From NCBI RefSeq assembly GCF_000340215.1, contig NW_006921537.1, positions 4,396,104-4,460,103 of the forward strand: 64,000 nucleotides of DNA. The letters run 5' to 3'. Under the pieces are notes generated by a model that worked only from the letters and a program-made list of their open reading frames with translations, had not been told where the DNA came from and searched no databases. Shown in pieces: positions 33,380-46,100 of the stretch. The DNA is from Pseudocercospora fijiensis CIRAD86 (Eukaryota; Ascomycota; Dothideomycetes; Mycosphaerellales; Mycosphaerellaceae). How positions within the stretch are numbered: the stretch's first letter is position 1; each line of letters opens with the position of its first letter. The position numbers were made by a program, and so were the translations under genes.

Positions 33380-36300
33380 CTTACCTTAGAGGCTTAGGGC
33401 GACTTCGCGTTAGAATATAACGGTATAGAGGCAAATTGCGCCTAGTAGTAGCTTACAATTACTAACTTCTCGATAGAACGACTAGTAGAGGACGAATTAG
33501 TTTGTTCTAGTAACGATAACGCGTTAGACGCGTCCGAGTCCTCCGATTATCGTCGCTCTCGAAAGTCTCGAGTTCTCGTCGAGCTAAGCGATAAATACGC
33601 GTAGTTACTATACGTCGATAACCTCCGCGAGTAGCGAGAACGACTAATCCTTCTAGGCTTCGATAACTATATTAAAGTATTAGCAAAGTAGTACTATACG
33701 CTTTAGCTATATATTAACAATATATAGGTAAAGGGCTATAACTATATCGAAAAGAGCGGCCTAGAAACGACGCGTTATATATACTGCTTTCGCAAATAAC
33801 TATACTAGAAGAGTAATAGAACGAAGGGCCGCGGCGTAAAGAGGGATTATAAGAAGATAGAGCGCGCTTAGTATTATACTATAACGATAAAGGTTATCGC
33901 TATTTATAGTCCGAGTAACGTTATACTAGACGAGGATAGTAATAAGGAAGGCAAAGGACCTAGCAGTAGCGGCGGTTAGGAGATTATTATATATCGGATA
34001 TAGTATATAAATCGCGACAACTATAGCGATTACTACTAACTAGATAACTTCGACGTATTCCGTTAATATAGCGCTCTCTTAACTGCCGCCGGTCGGTAGG
34101 TATATTAAGGCTATATACTAAGTACTATATAGAAGGCGCTAAAGGCAGAGTACGACCTAGTCGCGTATAAGCTGTTTAACACCGCTAGGGGTCGATAGAT
34201 ATAGAAATACGATATCTATAACTTAGGTCGCGCCTTCCGGAAGGTATATAGGAATAGCAAACTTAGCGGCGCGTCGCTAGTATAGCAATAGCAGAAGGAA
34301 GACTTATTTAAGTAGTATCGAGAAGGTAAGTATATTATTTCTTATTACTATCTAAAGTTAAAGAAAGCGTAGTAGGCCGACGCTTCCCGCCGATCCGGAC
34401 TCCGATTAACTAATTAATCAATATAGAGCTCGTCTAACTTAGCTTCTATACCGAGGAAAATATCAGACTCGATTGCCTACAGATAAAAGCCCGAAAAGCT
34501 AGAAGTTTAAAGAATCTCGAAATTTTAAAGTTCTTCGCTTAGAGCGGAAGGGCCGTAGAGCCTTAGCTTTAAGCTAATTAAGAATTTTAGAAGCTACGGC
34601 AATACCTCGGTCCGGCCTTTTAGCGTATCTTAGTAGGCCGAACTCTATACTACAGATCTAATGCGCTTCCTTCATTTTAATTTTTAGTTTTCTATTATAA
34701 CAATTACTAATATACTAGTATAGAAGGGCTCTTTTGCGACAATATATTAGTAATACGCGAGACTAACGGTAAAACTATCTATAGTATTATTTAGGCGACC
34801 TAAACCGGTATAGAACTACTAAATTCCTATACTACGATCGTATTTATAAACGCGACGTATAAGACTAATTATCTTAGTTAGTACCTTTATACTATTATAG
34901 TAAAGGACAAATACGGTATTTCGCGTACTATTACGTATATACTTACTCCTACTAATAATAGCGATATTATATCGACCTTCTTATATAAGATAAGCGCGTA
35001 GATAGATAGAATTTAGGTACCTAAATTTATATTAATAGACGACTTAGCGGCGGAGCGACGCGTAGTCTATATAGTATTTCGAAACCGTATAATATACCTT
35101 TTTTGCTATATTTACGTTTAACGTACGGTCGCTCGTCGTTTTAGCGGTAAGACTTATAGCGAGACGCGGCCGATACCTTCGAGCTACTATTGTTTATCGC
35201 TACTCTCTCGAAGGCGCGAAATAGTCCCTCTCTACCGCTATCGATAGTTTACCTATAAACGTAGATTACGCGTTAAATAAGAACTATCTTAAGTAAGAGA
35301 TAGGTAAGGATATCCGCTTTTAGGCCTTCTACTTTCGCTATAGCGGCGTACTTATAATCGTATAATAAAACATAACTATAAATATAAATAAGAGCTTCTA
35401 TACGTACCTTAAAATAGATAGTAATAAGGCGCCGATAGTAGCGGACTTTATACTTAAAGGCGTAGCGATTTAGGTTCTTTACGAGATAACGATTACGGAT
35501 ATCCGATCGGACGTTACTACGTACCGCTAGGGCGCGAATATATATCCTCTTACCTATAGCGACGACGACGAGCTTCGAATATATCTTCTACGCCTTCCGT
35601 AGCCTATTTAGCGTAAGGTTAGCGCCGAAATTAGTCGAGCGCTAGACAAGGAGGCATTCTAAGACCTAAAGCCGCTAAGTAAGTACCGCGCCTTCCTTAC
35701 CTACGACTATAAATTCTTTCGCTACTATTATATACTATACGCTTACCTCTAGTACTATTATATTACTCTTCTTTATACTATTATTAAAGATACGTACTAG
35801 TAGTACTAGATTAGTATATTTAAGGGCTACGCGCTCGAGGTCTACGAGCTAGAAGATACGCCTTACTAATAAGGCGTAGATACGACTAGCGCGGTACCTT
35901 ACGCGCCTACCTATTAACTTAATATACGCGAGACGCTTATAGAAGCGTACGAGCTAATCTATAAGTTAGAGTATATATATATATATATAACAAAGAAGGC
36001 CTCGAAGAAGATAACGAGAAGCGTACGTAGATAATCTCGAAGATACTATTAGTCTTCTACGAGTCTAGTAACGATATTAGGCGCGAGTTTATATAGTTAG
36101 TACTAACGTACTTTAAGAATAGCAACCCTTCTACTAATATAACGCTATTATAGCCGCTAAAGCTATTATAAATACTACTTCTAGGTAACGTACTATCGCG
36201 TTATTATAATATCTCGAAGGCGCTACCGATAGACGTAATAGCGACTAAGAAGCGGAAGGGTAAGAATAAGGGTTAGAGCGTAGAAATAGCGAAGCTAAAG

Positions 36301-36640
36301 AGGTTAAAGAAATAAATAGAGTAATAATAGATACTCGTACGAATATTAGCGGCGCTAGTTTAACTAAGTATTAGTAAAGAAGCGCTATAGGCAGTTCTAG
36401 GCGGTACTAACGCGTTCTCTACGTATTATCCTTCTTATCCTAGCGCGTAGTTAGCGGTAGTAACTAATAGCTATTATATACCTCTACCGATACTACTAGC
36501 GCTAAATAGATAGTAATACCTACCTCTAAGCGCGATATAGGTCTATAATAGTATACTTTATATACTGCTACCCTTAAATATATATTACCGTTATTAAAGT
36601 AGCTATAATCGCTACTAATAATACCTCGCTTTTTGCTATA
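33380..36640 (+). pseudogene. Mutator-like (Hop-type MULE) transposase
   Basis: The N-terminal half (33.6-34.0 kb) reads a basic DNA-binding-like segment (YINNI*VKGYNYIEKSGLET, RTKGRGVKRDYKKIERA). The catalytic domain at about 34835-35140 reads VFINATYKTNYLS*YLYTII, VKDKYGISRTITYIL, FLYKISA*IDRI*VPKFILI, DDLAAERRVVYIVF and FCYIYV*RTVARRF. These correspond to MULE motifs (DxTYKTN..., xTDxxxAxxxAixxxFP, H(L)LCxxHxxRx). The first catalytic Asp is now Asn (codon at 34849-34851), a G-to-A change, and His reads Tyr (IYV from IHV). The stretch 34.43-34.68 kb fits the reading poorly and may be an intron or insertion. The C-terminal part to 36.6 kb is Tyr/Lys-rich and unassigned. Element ends and 9-bp duplication not found. 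Confidence 0.75.
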
Positions 36641-37149
36641 CTACTATTTTACTAATAAACTTTAGCTTTATTTTAGTAATATAATTAGTATCTATTAGTA
36701 GAGATTATAGAGTCGTTAAAATAGTGCAAACCTTACTAAATTCGCTATTAAATGCTCTACTTTACCTTCTTACTATCGATACTTAGTATATAAGTAGAAA
36801 TCGTACTACTACTACTACCCTTTTACCGTCGACCTAGTAATAGCGACGCGCGCCGACGACGAGATTACGTTTTCTATAGTTACGTATACTACGGAGCGGA
36901 CTTCTATATCTCACCGAGTCCGGTGCCGTAGCCCGAGCCTATTCTTGCTAGAAACTATATACGGACCTATCTCGAGACTAGACGAGAATGTTAGCGATTC
37001 CTACCTTTATATTCTTACCTGCGTTTTATTATTAGACAATTTGCCTTTGCGGAATATAGCGGTCCGCGTCCCGTATATAGACTACTCCGCAGCGGGCTTA
37101 GATAAAAACTATGCGGAGCTAAGCAAATTTTTCTACTAATTAGGGCAGG
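36641..37149. other. junction between MULE and DUF6589-like element
   Basis: It contains a plus-strand frame open from 36945 to 37139 (LETIYGPISRLDENVSDSYL), with codon-like texture. This could be the 3' end of a small gene or the upstream exon of the next protein. No inverted repeats were identified. Confidence 0.3.
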
Positions 37150-40100
37150 GAATGTAGGAATCGCTATTCTCGTCTAGGCCGTTTCTATCGGGATTTCGAC
37201 TTCCTATATTAAACATTTATATAGGAGAATCGCAAAACCCTAGTTTTAATACTAGAACGACTATTTCCTATAGTAAAAATTTCTCTCCGCGGCGGGAATA
37301 CCTCTCTCCGTATTACTATCTTTTTCCCGAAGTTTCCTAGGTACGAAATCGGGTATAAACATATCGTCGTCGTCGTAGCGCCTACGTCGCGATATACGCT
37401 AGGTAGATGCGACTATATTGTCGCGCATTTCTATTGCGACTATACCCTCCGCGGCTTTCTAGCCTACTTCCGTAGGACTATCTCTATCCTCCGCTACGGA
37501 TAGATATATATCTAGTCGCTTTCCTTCTAGTCTATCTACCTCCTCCGATCTTTCTAGTATTCTATCTTATAAGTATCCGGGTAACGGGTCTACCGAAGAG
37601 GAGGACCTAGCGGATCGCCTATAACTAGAAGTAGATAGCATTATAGACGGTAGCAGCGTTAGTAGCAGCGATAACGAGTCGACCCGCTACGTAACTCGCT
37701 AGCCCCGCGCTCGTCGCGATAAAAGACAGCGCTACAAAGAAGTAATACGTAAGATACGGGAAAACAACCTTACTATAGGGAAGGTCGTACGGTACTAGGC
37801 TAGTAAACTACGGAGTAAGTCCTATATATATCGCGTCGGCTAGCTCTCTATTATATTAAATGCGGAGCTACGTAAATCGAAGCAGGTTAAGTTATCTAGT
37901 AGTAAGAATAGTAATATTATTCGTAAACTCGATTACCTAATTAGAAAGAGCTTATATAGGAAATAGCGGAGGACTCTTCGATCCGCTACGGAGGTATCCG
38001 AGGCTATAGTAGGCGACTAGGCCGCTACGCTACTCGAACCTATTAATAGATTCGATAATCAATTCTCCGTCTAGTAGTTTAAGGATGCATATAAGGTTAT
38101 CCGAGATATTGCTCTAGCGTAGCATTAATTTGCCCGTAGCGTATTAGTTAGGTAGCGCAATAAAGAGCCGGATAATCTCGATATACGAATATTTACCCTT
38201 ACTACCTTTATCCTCTATACTCGCTCTCGGAACAAATCTAATTGGTTTGCAAAGGCATTCGGTCGGTACCTCCTATTAAATAGCGTAAAGCGGAGGGCAT
38301 TAGATATCCTATCGGGGATTAGTTTAATCGCTGCGTATATAGCACTATACCGTAAGGAGAAGCTTTCTAGGAGCGAGCAGAAGGTAGTTATTTAATCGTA
38401 TTATAGTTAACTCGTGCTTATTCTATATAGGAAAGACTCGTCCGGTTAGCGTATAATATTATATAGTACGTAGTCTACGACAATATTAATTTCTAGGATA
38501 CGGTTCGGGATTAGACTGTATCTAATTAGTCGGTTATGCGCAATCTTACTACGGCGCTACTAGTGCGCTTTACTCCGTATATTCGCTATCCCGATACTAG
38601 CCTACGTATTAACGATTTCAAGGCGGATACGCGACTAGACGCTGCGGATATCTGCAATGCCCCTACGCTTAGAGAAGATAAATAGTCTCGGAAATTGTCG
38701 ATGTATTATATATACACAGCGATTATAAGTATCTTCGAAAATAAGCTCGCAACCGTAGTCGAGGACCCTCGGGTTAAGTCGATTGCGTAGTAGCTAGGAC
38801 TGTATCCGCTACGGGCCTCTAAAACCGAATTCTACCCGCTTAGTGCGATTTACTATAGCGAGAGTACTATCGATAGGAACGCCGCGGTATAAGAGGACAT
38901 TATACTATATAAGCTGCGCCTTAACCTAGTCGTAGACTTCCTTATACGGTTATGGCTTTTCTGCGGAGATTAATAGTCGGTATAGCGTATACGGAGCAAC
39001 AAAGGTAAAAATGCTAAAAGTGTAAGGCTATTCGAGCAGCGGGATTAGATAATGCCCGTTGCGGGACTCTTCTATACCGCTATAAACCTCTATTATATAC
39101 TAGTTCGCCTTTTCTAGAGTGTTAGTTAGGATGCTAGGTCGGAATATAGCCTTTTCTAGGACAAGTAGGCATTTAGTATAAAAGGATTAACCGAGAAAAA
39201 ACCAAAATACTAGATACTACGTCCCGTTGCGCTTTATAGGTACTCCGCAAGGATTATCGCCTTATTCGTTAAGCAGCTATACTATAGCGAATATTTCCCT
39301 ACGGATTTACCTCCTAATTTTAGTAAGCTAAGGGCGGTTGTGCCTACTATAGCAGGTCTTACTACGGATAAATATCTTTAGTTCTTAGCAGCTATATATA
39401 ATAGCTACTTGCGGCCTTTAGCATAGCTAGAAAGAGAATAGGAACGGGTATATAGTATACCTAGGACAAAGCTACTCTTACCGTAGCAGATGCGCCGGAC
39501 TCTGCTACGGTTAGGGCCTATCCCGTAGGCATAGCCTAGAATCCGCGATCCTGCCTAGACTATACTTTATCGGCGACTCTATATAACCGAGCTCTAGTTA
39601 ACTCTCCGATATGCGACTCGGAATATAGATATTAGTTATATTAAACGTCTCTTACCGTAGCTCGCAGTAGTATTTTTCGGAGCTAGATAATATAACTACG
39701 GGCGCGAGATACTGTATCTAATTTAGCTACTTAAGGGCGTATCTCTACATCTCCGTAGCGCGATTCTAGCCGGCGGCGTCGTAAATATAATAGGCAGGCC
39801 CGGGAAAGGGATCGCGGTAGACGAATTGCTCGAACTAATTAATTTGCGGTATAAAAATAATATACGAAATTTCAAGAATTCGACGTATAATATAGTAGAA
39901 ACATTTGATCGTGTTTTATACACTACTTTCGCTATAATGCAAGTAAATAATGCTTTCGAGGACGAATTCGGGATCCGGAATACTACTAATTATTCCTATA
40001 AGGATACAACTTACGAAATTTAGGGGCTCTCCGCTCGACTCTTTACTATATACCGTAGCGTAGGCGATCGGTGCTATAGCGCAGATAATCCTCCTATTAT

Positions 40101-40310
40101 ACCTAACCCGTACTAAGCTAGTATTAATAAAATCTATAAGGAAGTGCAGGATTTCAATACAAAATATCTACGCAAAGGCGTATCTATAGCCGTAGCACCC
40201 GATACAGATTTAGATACTTACGATGCGGGACTAGATACGGATTAAAATACAATATTTGAAAATGTCGAAGATGTAATACTAGATATATTAGACCTACTAA
40301 CAGTTTAATT
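37150..40310 (+). pseudogene. DUF6589-like fungal protein, probably element-encoded
   Basis: The plus strand reads continuously with RIP-type stops. The core at about 38469-38560 reads VVYDNINF*DTVRD*TVSN*, then RNLTTALLVRFTPYIRYPDT. Downstream: GLFYTAINLYYILVRLF*SV near 39065-39120, F*DK*AFSIKGLTEKKPKY* near 39155-39210, and RPGKGIAVDELLELINLRYK near 39800-39855, ending about 40023. From memory this order (VxYDN...GV..Q...N.S..R..TT..., then GLFH..MN) fits fungal DUF6589 proteins, which are repetitive and probably transposon-derived with no proven activity. It faces the minus-strand Gly/Arg-repeat gene and RecQ helicase tail to tail. The 39723-39923 opposite-strand frame is a shadow. Confidence 0.55.
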
Positions 40311-40639
40311 ATATAACGTCTATTTTAGGAAGTTTTACGCGAAGTTCTAATGTTTACTTCGACTTTAGCGGTTGTTTTTTTTACTATACTACTATTATAC
40401 TCCCGAATCCGTACTCTATATCCGAAAACTCGAACGAACTAGAAGGACGGATATTCGAATAAGAGCTGCGGAAGTACTTTAGGCCGCCGCGGATAAGAGA
40501 GTAGTAGCAGAATACCTTCTGTAATTGGATTTATAGTATCTAATAGCTCTACTCGGCTCTCGTATCGCATTATATAACAAGAACAATACTAATACTATTC
40601 GAGAAATACTATCTATTCTATCGTACCGATACTAAAAGA
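40311..40639. other. intergenic between convergent genes
   Basis: Short RIPped stretch between the DUF6589-like reading and the minus-strand gene. Parts read as a continuation of the plus-strand protein (YYTPESVLYIRKLERTR), so the 3' end of that gene may extend into it. Confidence 0.3.
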
Positions 40640-43060
40640 ACTAGAGCCGGTAAAATATTAGAGAAGAAGCAACCTATAGAAGTAAAGAAAGTCCGTAGCG
40701 GGCTAGCCCTCGCCCGTATCTACTCTATATTCTTGCTATAATACTACTCGCGAGCTACCTTAGGACTAATAGTACGCAAGTAACGGCGCACTTCTGCCTT
40801 AACCTCTTCGTCGATAACAATATTAGCTAGTAGGAGCGATAGGTAGAGAGTACGGCTCTTAGATAGGCCGTTATAACTAGCGTAGTAGACCGAGCGGCCG
40901 TTAGTATATATCGTGCCCTATGCCTACCCGCTATTCGTATCGCGCTCCTTATTTAGGCCCTTAAGGAGCTCCTTAAGGACGTCGCCGGATCCGAGGCGGA
41001 ACTTCTCGATAATACTACGGAGTTTGTATACGTACTCGCGCTACTTCTTTTCCTATACCTTCGGGTCCTTCTCGGCCAATCTACGTAGCGTTTCTAAGAT
41101 ATTAAAGGCACGATTAAAGATAACTTTATTAAATTAGAAGCTCCTACCTATTCGCTCCTAGATAGCCTGTCTAGTCGACTACTATAGTAGCTAGTCGCAG
41201 GTCCGCTTCGCTTGCCCGCTATAGCACCGATTATATATCTACTATCGCGCACCTATACCGTCCTTGCTATATATAGTCTTAGCTTGTCTCGGTTGTATAG
41301 CGCCGTCGTAGATCTCCTTTAAGCAGCGACTATAGTTATATAGACCTATAAGTAGTAGGCGGCCTTCGAATCGAGAGGGTATCGATAGCGTACGTTAGGA
41401 GAGTGCTATATTCGATATCGGTAGCGATATAATAGACGTATTAGACCTACCGGAGAACGGTATAGATTGCTACGGAGTCCTAGTCTAATCCTACGGAGTT
41501 CGTATACTACCGCTACTACCGCCGTACTACTCGCTACTACTACCGCTACTACCTAGTAGTACGATCCGATTCTTTTCCTTCTATATACGCGCCCTAGCTA
41601 GGGCAGTATTTGCCCTATCCTTAGATGCGGCCTTTTCTATAGCTTCTTATCGGAAGATATTATCTTATAGCTACCGCGTAGGGTCTCGACTGCGATACGC
41701 TATATCGCGTAGGTTTTGCGCCTGCTACTCTAATAGAATCCGCTTACGAGGATCGGCGCCTAGAAAGACTAGCCGCTACGGAGTGCTACCTGCCCGCTAC
41801 GGAGTATTGTTAGACATACTCGTATTCCCGCCTAGAGTAGTAGCATTACTAGGAGTAGTAGACCGGTCCGGTATAGTACCGCCTATAATAATACTACTAC
41901 TAGGGCTTATTTGCTAGATAGTCGTACTATTGTCCGAAGGCGAGATCGAGGCGCTTCTTATTACTTACGTTATAGATTCTTATATATTATCGAAGACATT
42001 AGCGCTAGAACTAGATTCGCTAGAAACATAGCGCGCCCCTCTTATAACAGCCTCGTAGCAGAGTTAATAGGTTCCGCCGCGGGTTAGACCTACGCCGAAT
42101 CGAGGCAGCAGTACCGGGCCTAATATTAGTACTAAGCCTAGTATTAGTGCTAGGCCTAAGTATAGGCTAAAGATTAGTATTCGATCGCGCGTAGCATAAT
42201 CGACGAGGCGGCCTCTATTATACTAGTTATTCTACGTTTCGAAAGGGACGCGCCGGTTATCTTCTTCGTATATAGCGCCGCGGAGATCGATATAGCCTGC
42301 CTCGAAATTCTCGTTTATACGCGCGCGTAGGTCCTAGTCCGTCTCGTCTAGCTAGCGTATACTTGCCTCTATATCGTTAATCTTATACTATAGTAGAAAG
42401 ATCTAACTCGGCTCTAGTAGAGTAGATAACGCCGTAAGGCGACGCGTATACTCCGCGTAGCCTCCTAGATTCGAGAACTTAGATAAGGTATCGCTACTAG
42501 GAGTAGGTCCTCGAAATTAAAGACGGCGACTACTACCGCGGCTATAAGTTAGGAGATAGGGAGTATTGCCGCCGCGGCTTAGAGTACTACCGCCGCGAGG
42601 AGTACTACCGCCGTAGGGAGCACTACCGCTACGAGGAGTACCGCCGCCGCGAGGAGTACCGCCGCCGCGAGAAGTACCGCCGCCGCGAGGAGCACCGCCG
42701 CCGCTATTACTGCCTAATATATCGTACGACTTAGAGGTCTTAAATGTAATTAGAGATTCGTTAATAGGAAGCTTAGAGGTCTTGTTTAGAGGTAGTAGAG
42801 GGAGGCGGATCTATCGACGCGGACAAAGAGGGCACCGCTACGGGCAAGACTTAATAGTCTTATTTAGAAAGTCTTAATTAGAAGTAGTCGAAAGTAGTAG
42901 AAGGTAGTAATCGCTATATATATATAGAAGAAGGAGAAGGAGAAGAAGTCGAAGAAGCGTCCTTTTAAATATAGCTACTATGCGTACGGATAGCGTATAA
43001 AGTAAAGTTCGGAATAAACGCGTTATATACGTTATACGTATAATAGTAGAACAAGGCATA
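40640..43060 (-). pseudogene. unknown protein with Gly-Thr-Pro-Arg repeats
   Basis: The minus-strand reading is sense-like over about 2 kb. From the top: a hydrophilic N-terminus, the GGGTPR repeats (42561-42715), then FSNLGGYAEYTRRLTALSTL near 42470, LL*YKINDIEASIR*LDET* near 42380, DLRARINENFEAGYIDLRGA near 42310, a Ser-rich linker, LLE**A*NLRDIAYRSRDPT near 41700, and a helical C-terminus (YKLRSIIEKFRLGSGDVLKE, LLANIVIDEEVKAEVRRYLR) ending near 40700. No family recognised; one part (residues after the repeats) looks coiled-coil. It lies directly downstream of the RecQ gene on the same strand, so the two may belong to one element. All stops are CAG/CAA type. Confidence 0.45.
42561..42715 (-). 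repeat. 18-bp coding repeat (GGGTPR), about 8 copies
   Basis: On the plus strand the unit is GGAGTACCGCCGCCGCGA; on the coding strand it gives Gly-Gly-Gly-Thr-Pro-Arg. The right-hand units (42640-42715) are nearly identical, the left ones more diverged, partly by RIP (ACTACCGCC from ACCACCGCC). Confidence 0.8.
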
Positions 43061-43249
43061 TACGGCGGAGGTTAGGCTATACGTAGCGGAAATAAAGCTA
43101 TATATAACTAGAAATAAGACGACTAAAGAAGGCGCGATCTAAGTCTTCTATACCGGAGTAAATAAAGTTCTACTCTAAAACTAGAGCTAGAGCTAGATCT
43201 AATACCTTAAAATACTATCTTACCCGTTACGGGACATTCGTATTCCGTA

Positions 43250-46100
43250 GCGGGCGACTAGACAGCGACGTAGTATATTAGTATACCCTACTAAAATAGG
43301 ACTATTTATAGATTAGTATCTTTAGCTCGGGAGGCTCCTTACGACGACGTTTTTTCGATAGTGTTCCTATATCGGAAGTAGATTTAGGTATATTAGGTCG
43401 CCTACGCTTCGATCTAGCGGCCCTCGTAGGTAATAGCTCTTCCGTAGCGGAGAGGGCTAGGTCCGTATCTAGTAGGAACTCTAATACGTACCTAGAGTCG
43501 AAGCTCGCTACTTCTAGTTACTACTGCCCCGTTAGGCCCGACACTAGATATATAGTAGCATCCTATATACTCGAAGGACTCCCTTACAAAGATCGATACC
43601 TATTAATTACTATAGATCTAGTAGGTACGCTACTATCTCCGCCGTAGGATTAATTAGAGCCGCTACTAGCCTATTCTCTAACCTCGAGTACACTCTTTAT
43701 TAGCGCTATTTTCCGCAAATTAGTTATACTACCGGTTTCCGGTGCTCTCCTCTACTAAATTCGGCGTCCTTAACTAGCGACAGCTAACGCCGCTATATTT
43801 ATATTATTCTCCTACGTAGACTATAGATACGCTCGGCGCTAGTCGTCTAGTATCTCTATAAGTAACGTATCTTCGGCTTCCTTCGCGGCGCTCGCTACCT
43901 TAGCCGTAGCGGCCTTCGCTACCTACGCCGCCTTATACTCTGTCTATTTTAAGACTATATCTTCTTTAATATACCGTATAAACTAGACGAGGAGATCGAG
44001 AAGAGTAACGGTTTCGACACCGCTAGATTCGTTACTATCTCCGCCGCTAGAATCGGCTACTCCGCTACTCCCGAAAGTAATCGTCTTATCGCGGTACTCC
44101 TATACGTCGAGTATATGCCTAATCCGATGTTTTGTCCTTCTCCTAACTACTAGCTAATCTAACTTACTTCTAAGTATATCGCTATCGAAGGTATCCTAGT
44201 CTATACTCGAATAATCCTAGTAGATCCGACAAAGGCTATATGTAAGCTGCTTATCTGTTAGTGCATTCTGTAGCATTCCAAATCCACGTTCCCCCGCTAC
44301 GCGATCCTCGAGAACTGTAATATACTACTCCGTTAACCGCGCAAATGCGAAACTAGGCCTCGAATTAGGTACTAGTCGGGGAAGGCTATTCTACCTATCC
44401 GGCGGTATAGGCAGTTTACTCCGTACATTATAGTTATACCGATTGTAGTAGACTTCACTTAATACGGATACCTTCGGGTCTAAGTACTTATCCTCGCTAA
44501 GCTTATCGTCCTATACTTTGCAAATATACGGCGTATTCTATATATTAAGCAGATCCCCCGGGACTACTACGCGGCGGCTCGCTTTAGCATTTAACTAATA
44601 GGCACCGCGTATGCGAGGCGCGCGTAAAGCTATAGGCGTAGCGGAATTGCCGTCCTTAGTATCGGTATTCTTATCTTCTCGATTACTATTAAGCGAGACA
44701 TCGACGTTAAGTATTAAGTATAATCCTTCCCGCTACGTCTAGAACTTGCTCTTACGGGCGACGCGAGGTCCGCTACGGACCTTGCTACCCTCTACCGGCT
44801 AATCCCTAAGCCTGTTTTTTGTGTTCCTTATCTACGCTAGCTAGAATATAAATACCTCGCTACGAAGATTACTCGGAACTATATTCCGACCGGTACGCCC
44901 GAGACGCTAGCGAAGATTTAGGTAGTTATACTCTAATATAAGACCCTACTAGATAACGATTTGTACTATACGGATGTTAATACCTACGCTAAGGGCGGTA
45001 GTAGCAATTATAATGCGGATAGTGCTATCCGCTACGCTAAACTTACGAAACCGTAGGTCCTAATCGTATATAGGCATAGCGGATGTATAGAATTAGACAA
45101 TTCTAAGAACGTTTAGTATAGGATTAGACCTATTTCCCTAATAATACTAGTTTTCTCGATATAGGTCCTTAGTCCGAAGTACTAGCTAGGCTCGAACGCG
45201 ATTTATAAGCGCGATTACGTCCGGGCGACTATCGATAAAGATAATAGTCTTTAGTATCTCCGCTAGCGTAGCCCGTTGCTCCGCTACGGACTAGGCTTCG
45301 CCCGTATTAGCTAGCGTAGCAGTAGACAAATTCGAGCCTATAGCGGGTAGAGGCGAGCCCGCGGGGCTTACGGCCTTTTCGATTACAAAATATAACTAGC
45401 TATAGACCGACTTCGTATTTTTATCTAACTCTTTAAAGATATACGTATAGTTAACGCGATCGATACTAGTCCGTAGTACTATAGAATAATATAGCTCGTA
45501 CCCGACCGGTCTAAACCCGCTATAATTCAATATATAGGCTTAGGTTATAGCATCTAGGGTTCTAGTATAGCTAAACTATATATAGTCCTAGCGGAGAAGC
45601 TACCTAAGCTGCGCGACTATAAGGAATTCCTCGCGGAAGCTAGCCTATTTCGAGAGAAGATAAATTTCATCGAATACGACTAGCCCGATACGTAAGGAAA
45701 GATTCGGATCCTTTAGGGTATCCTTAAAGTCGTCGGATACGGCCTGCTCCGGGCCTAGAATAATATAATCGTACTAGCCCGCCCTGATTTTAGTAAACAA
45801 ATCTAGATCCCGCCGCTTAGCCTTACTCGTAACTAGTACGGGATTGACGTATTCCCCTACGATCTTCTTTAAGTCCGCTTCTTGCTCCGCCCCGAGCCGA
45901 GTAAGAGGTACTAACTAAATAGCAGTCTATCTAGTAAGTATAGTAAAAGCCTAGAAGATTAGGCTCTTACCTAAACTAGTCTTTGCGACAAATAGGACAT
46001 CCTATCGCTAGTAAATTAAGGCCCGTAGTATAGTAACCTAGATCCGATACGGCTTTTTCTTAGGCCGCTATTTAGATAGTTTATATAATCGATTTAATAT
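43250..46100 (-). pseudogene. RecQ-family DNA helicase, element- or subtelomere-type
   Basis: Minus-strand domains in order. Walker A AKTSLGKSLIF at 45957-45986 (family KTGxGKS, Gly to Ser by RIP). LVPLTRLGAEQEADLKKIVG near 45880 (motif Ia region). YDYIILGPEQAVSDDFKD near 45745. Walker B FDEIYLLS at about 45650-45675 (family DEAH/DEIH, His to Tyr). FRKFSVADSTIRIIIATTAL near 45020, then SVGINIRIVQIVI. Motif VI RQRLGRTGR at 44886-44912. A long C-terminal extension continues to about 43700 or lower (KTITFGSSGVADSSGGDSNE; Ala/Lys-rich VAKAATAKVASAAKEAEDTL). RecQ enzymes unwind DNA 3' to 5'. Fungal telomere-linked helicases and some element-borne helicases have this layout. Only RIP-type lesions are visible. 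The N-terminus above 46100 is unclear. Confidence 0.8.
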
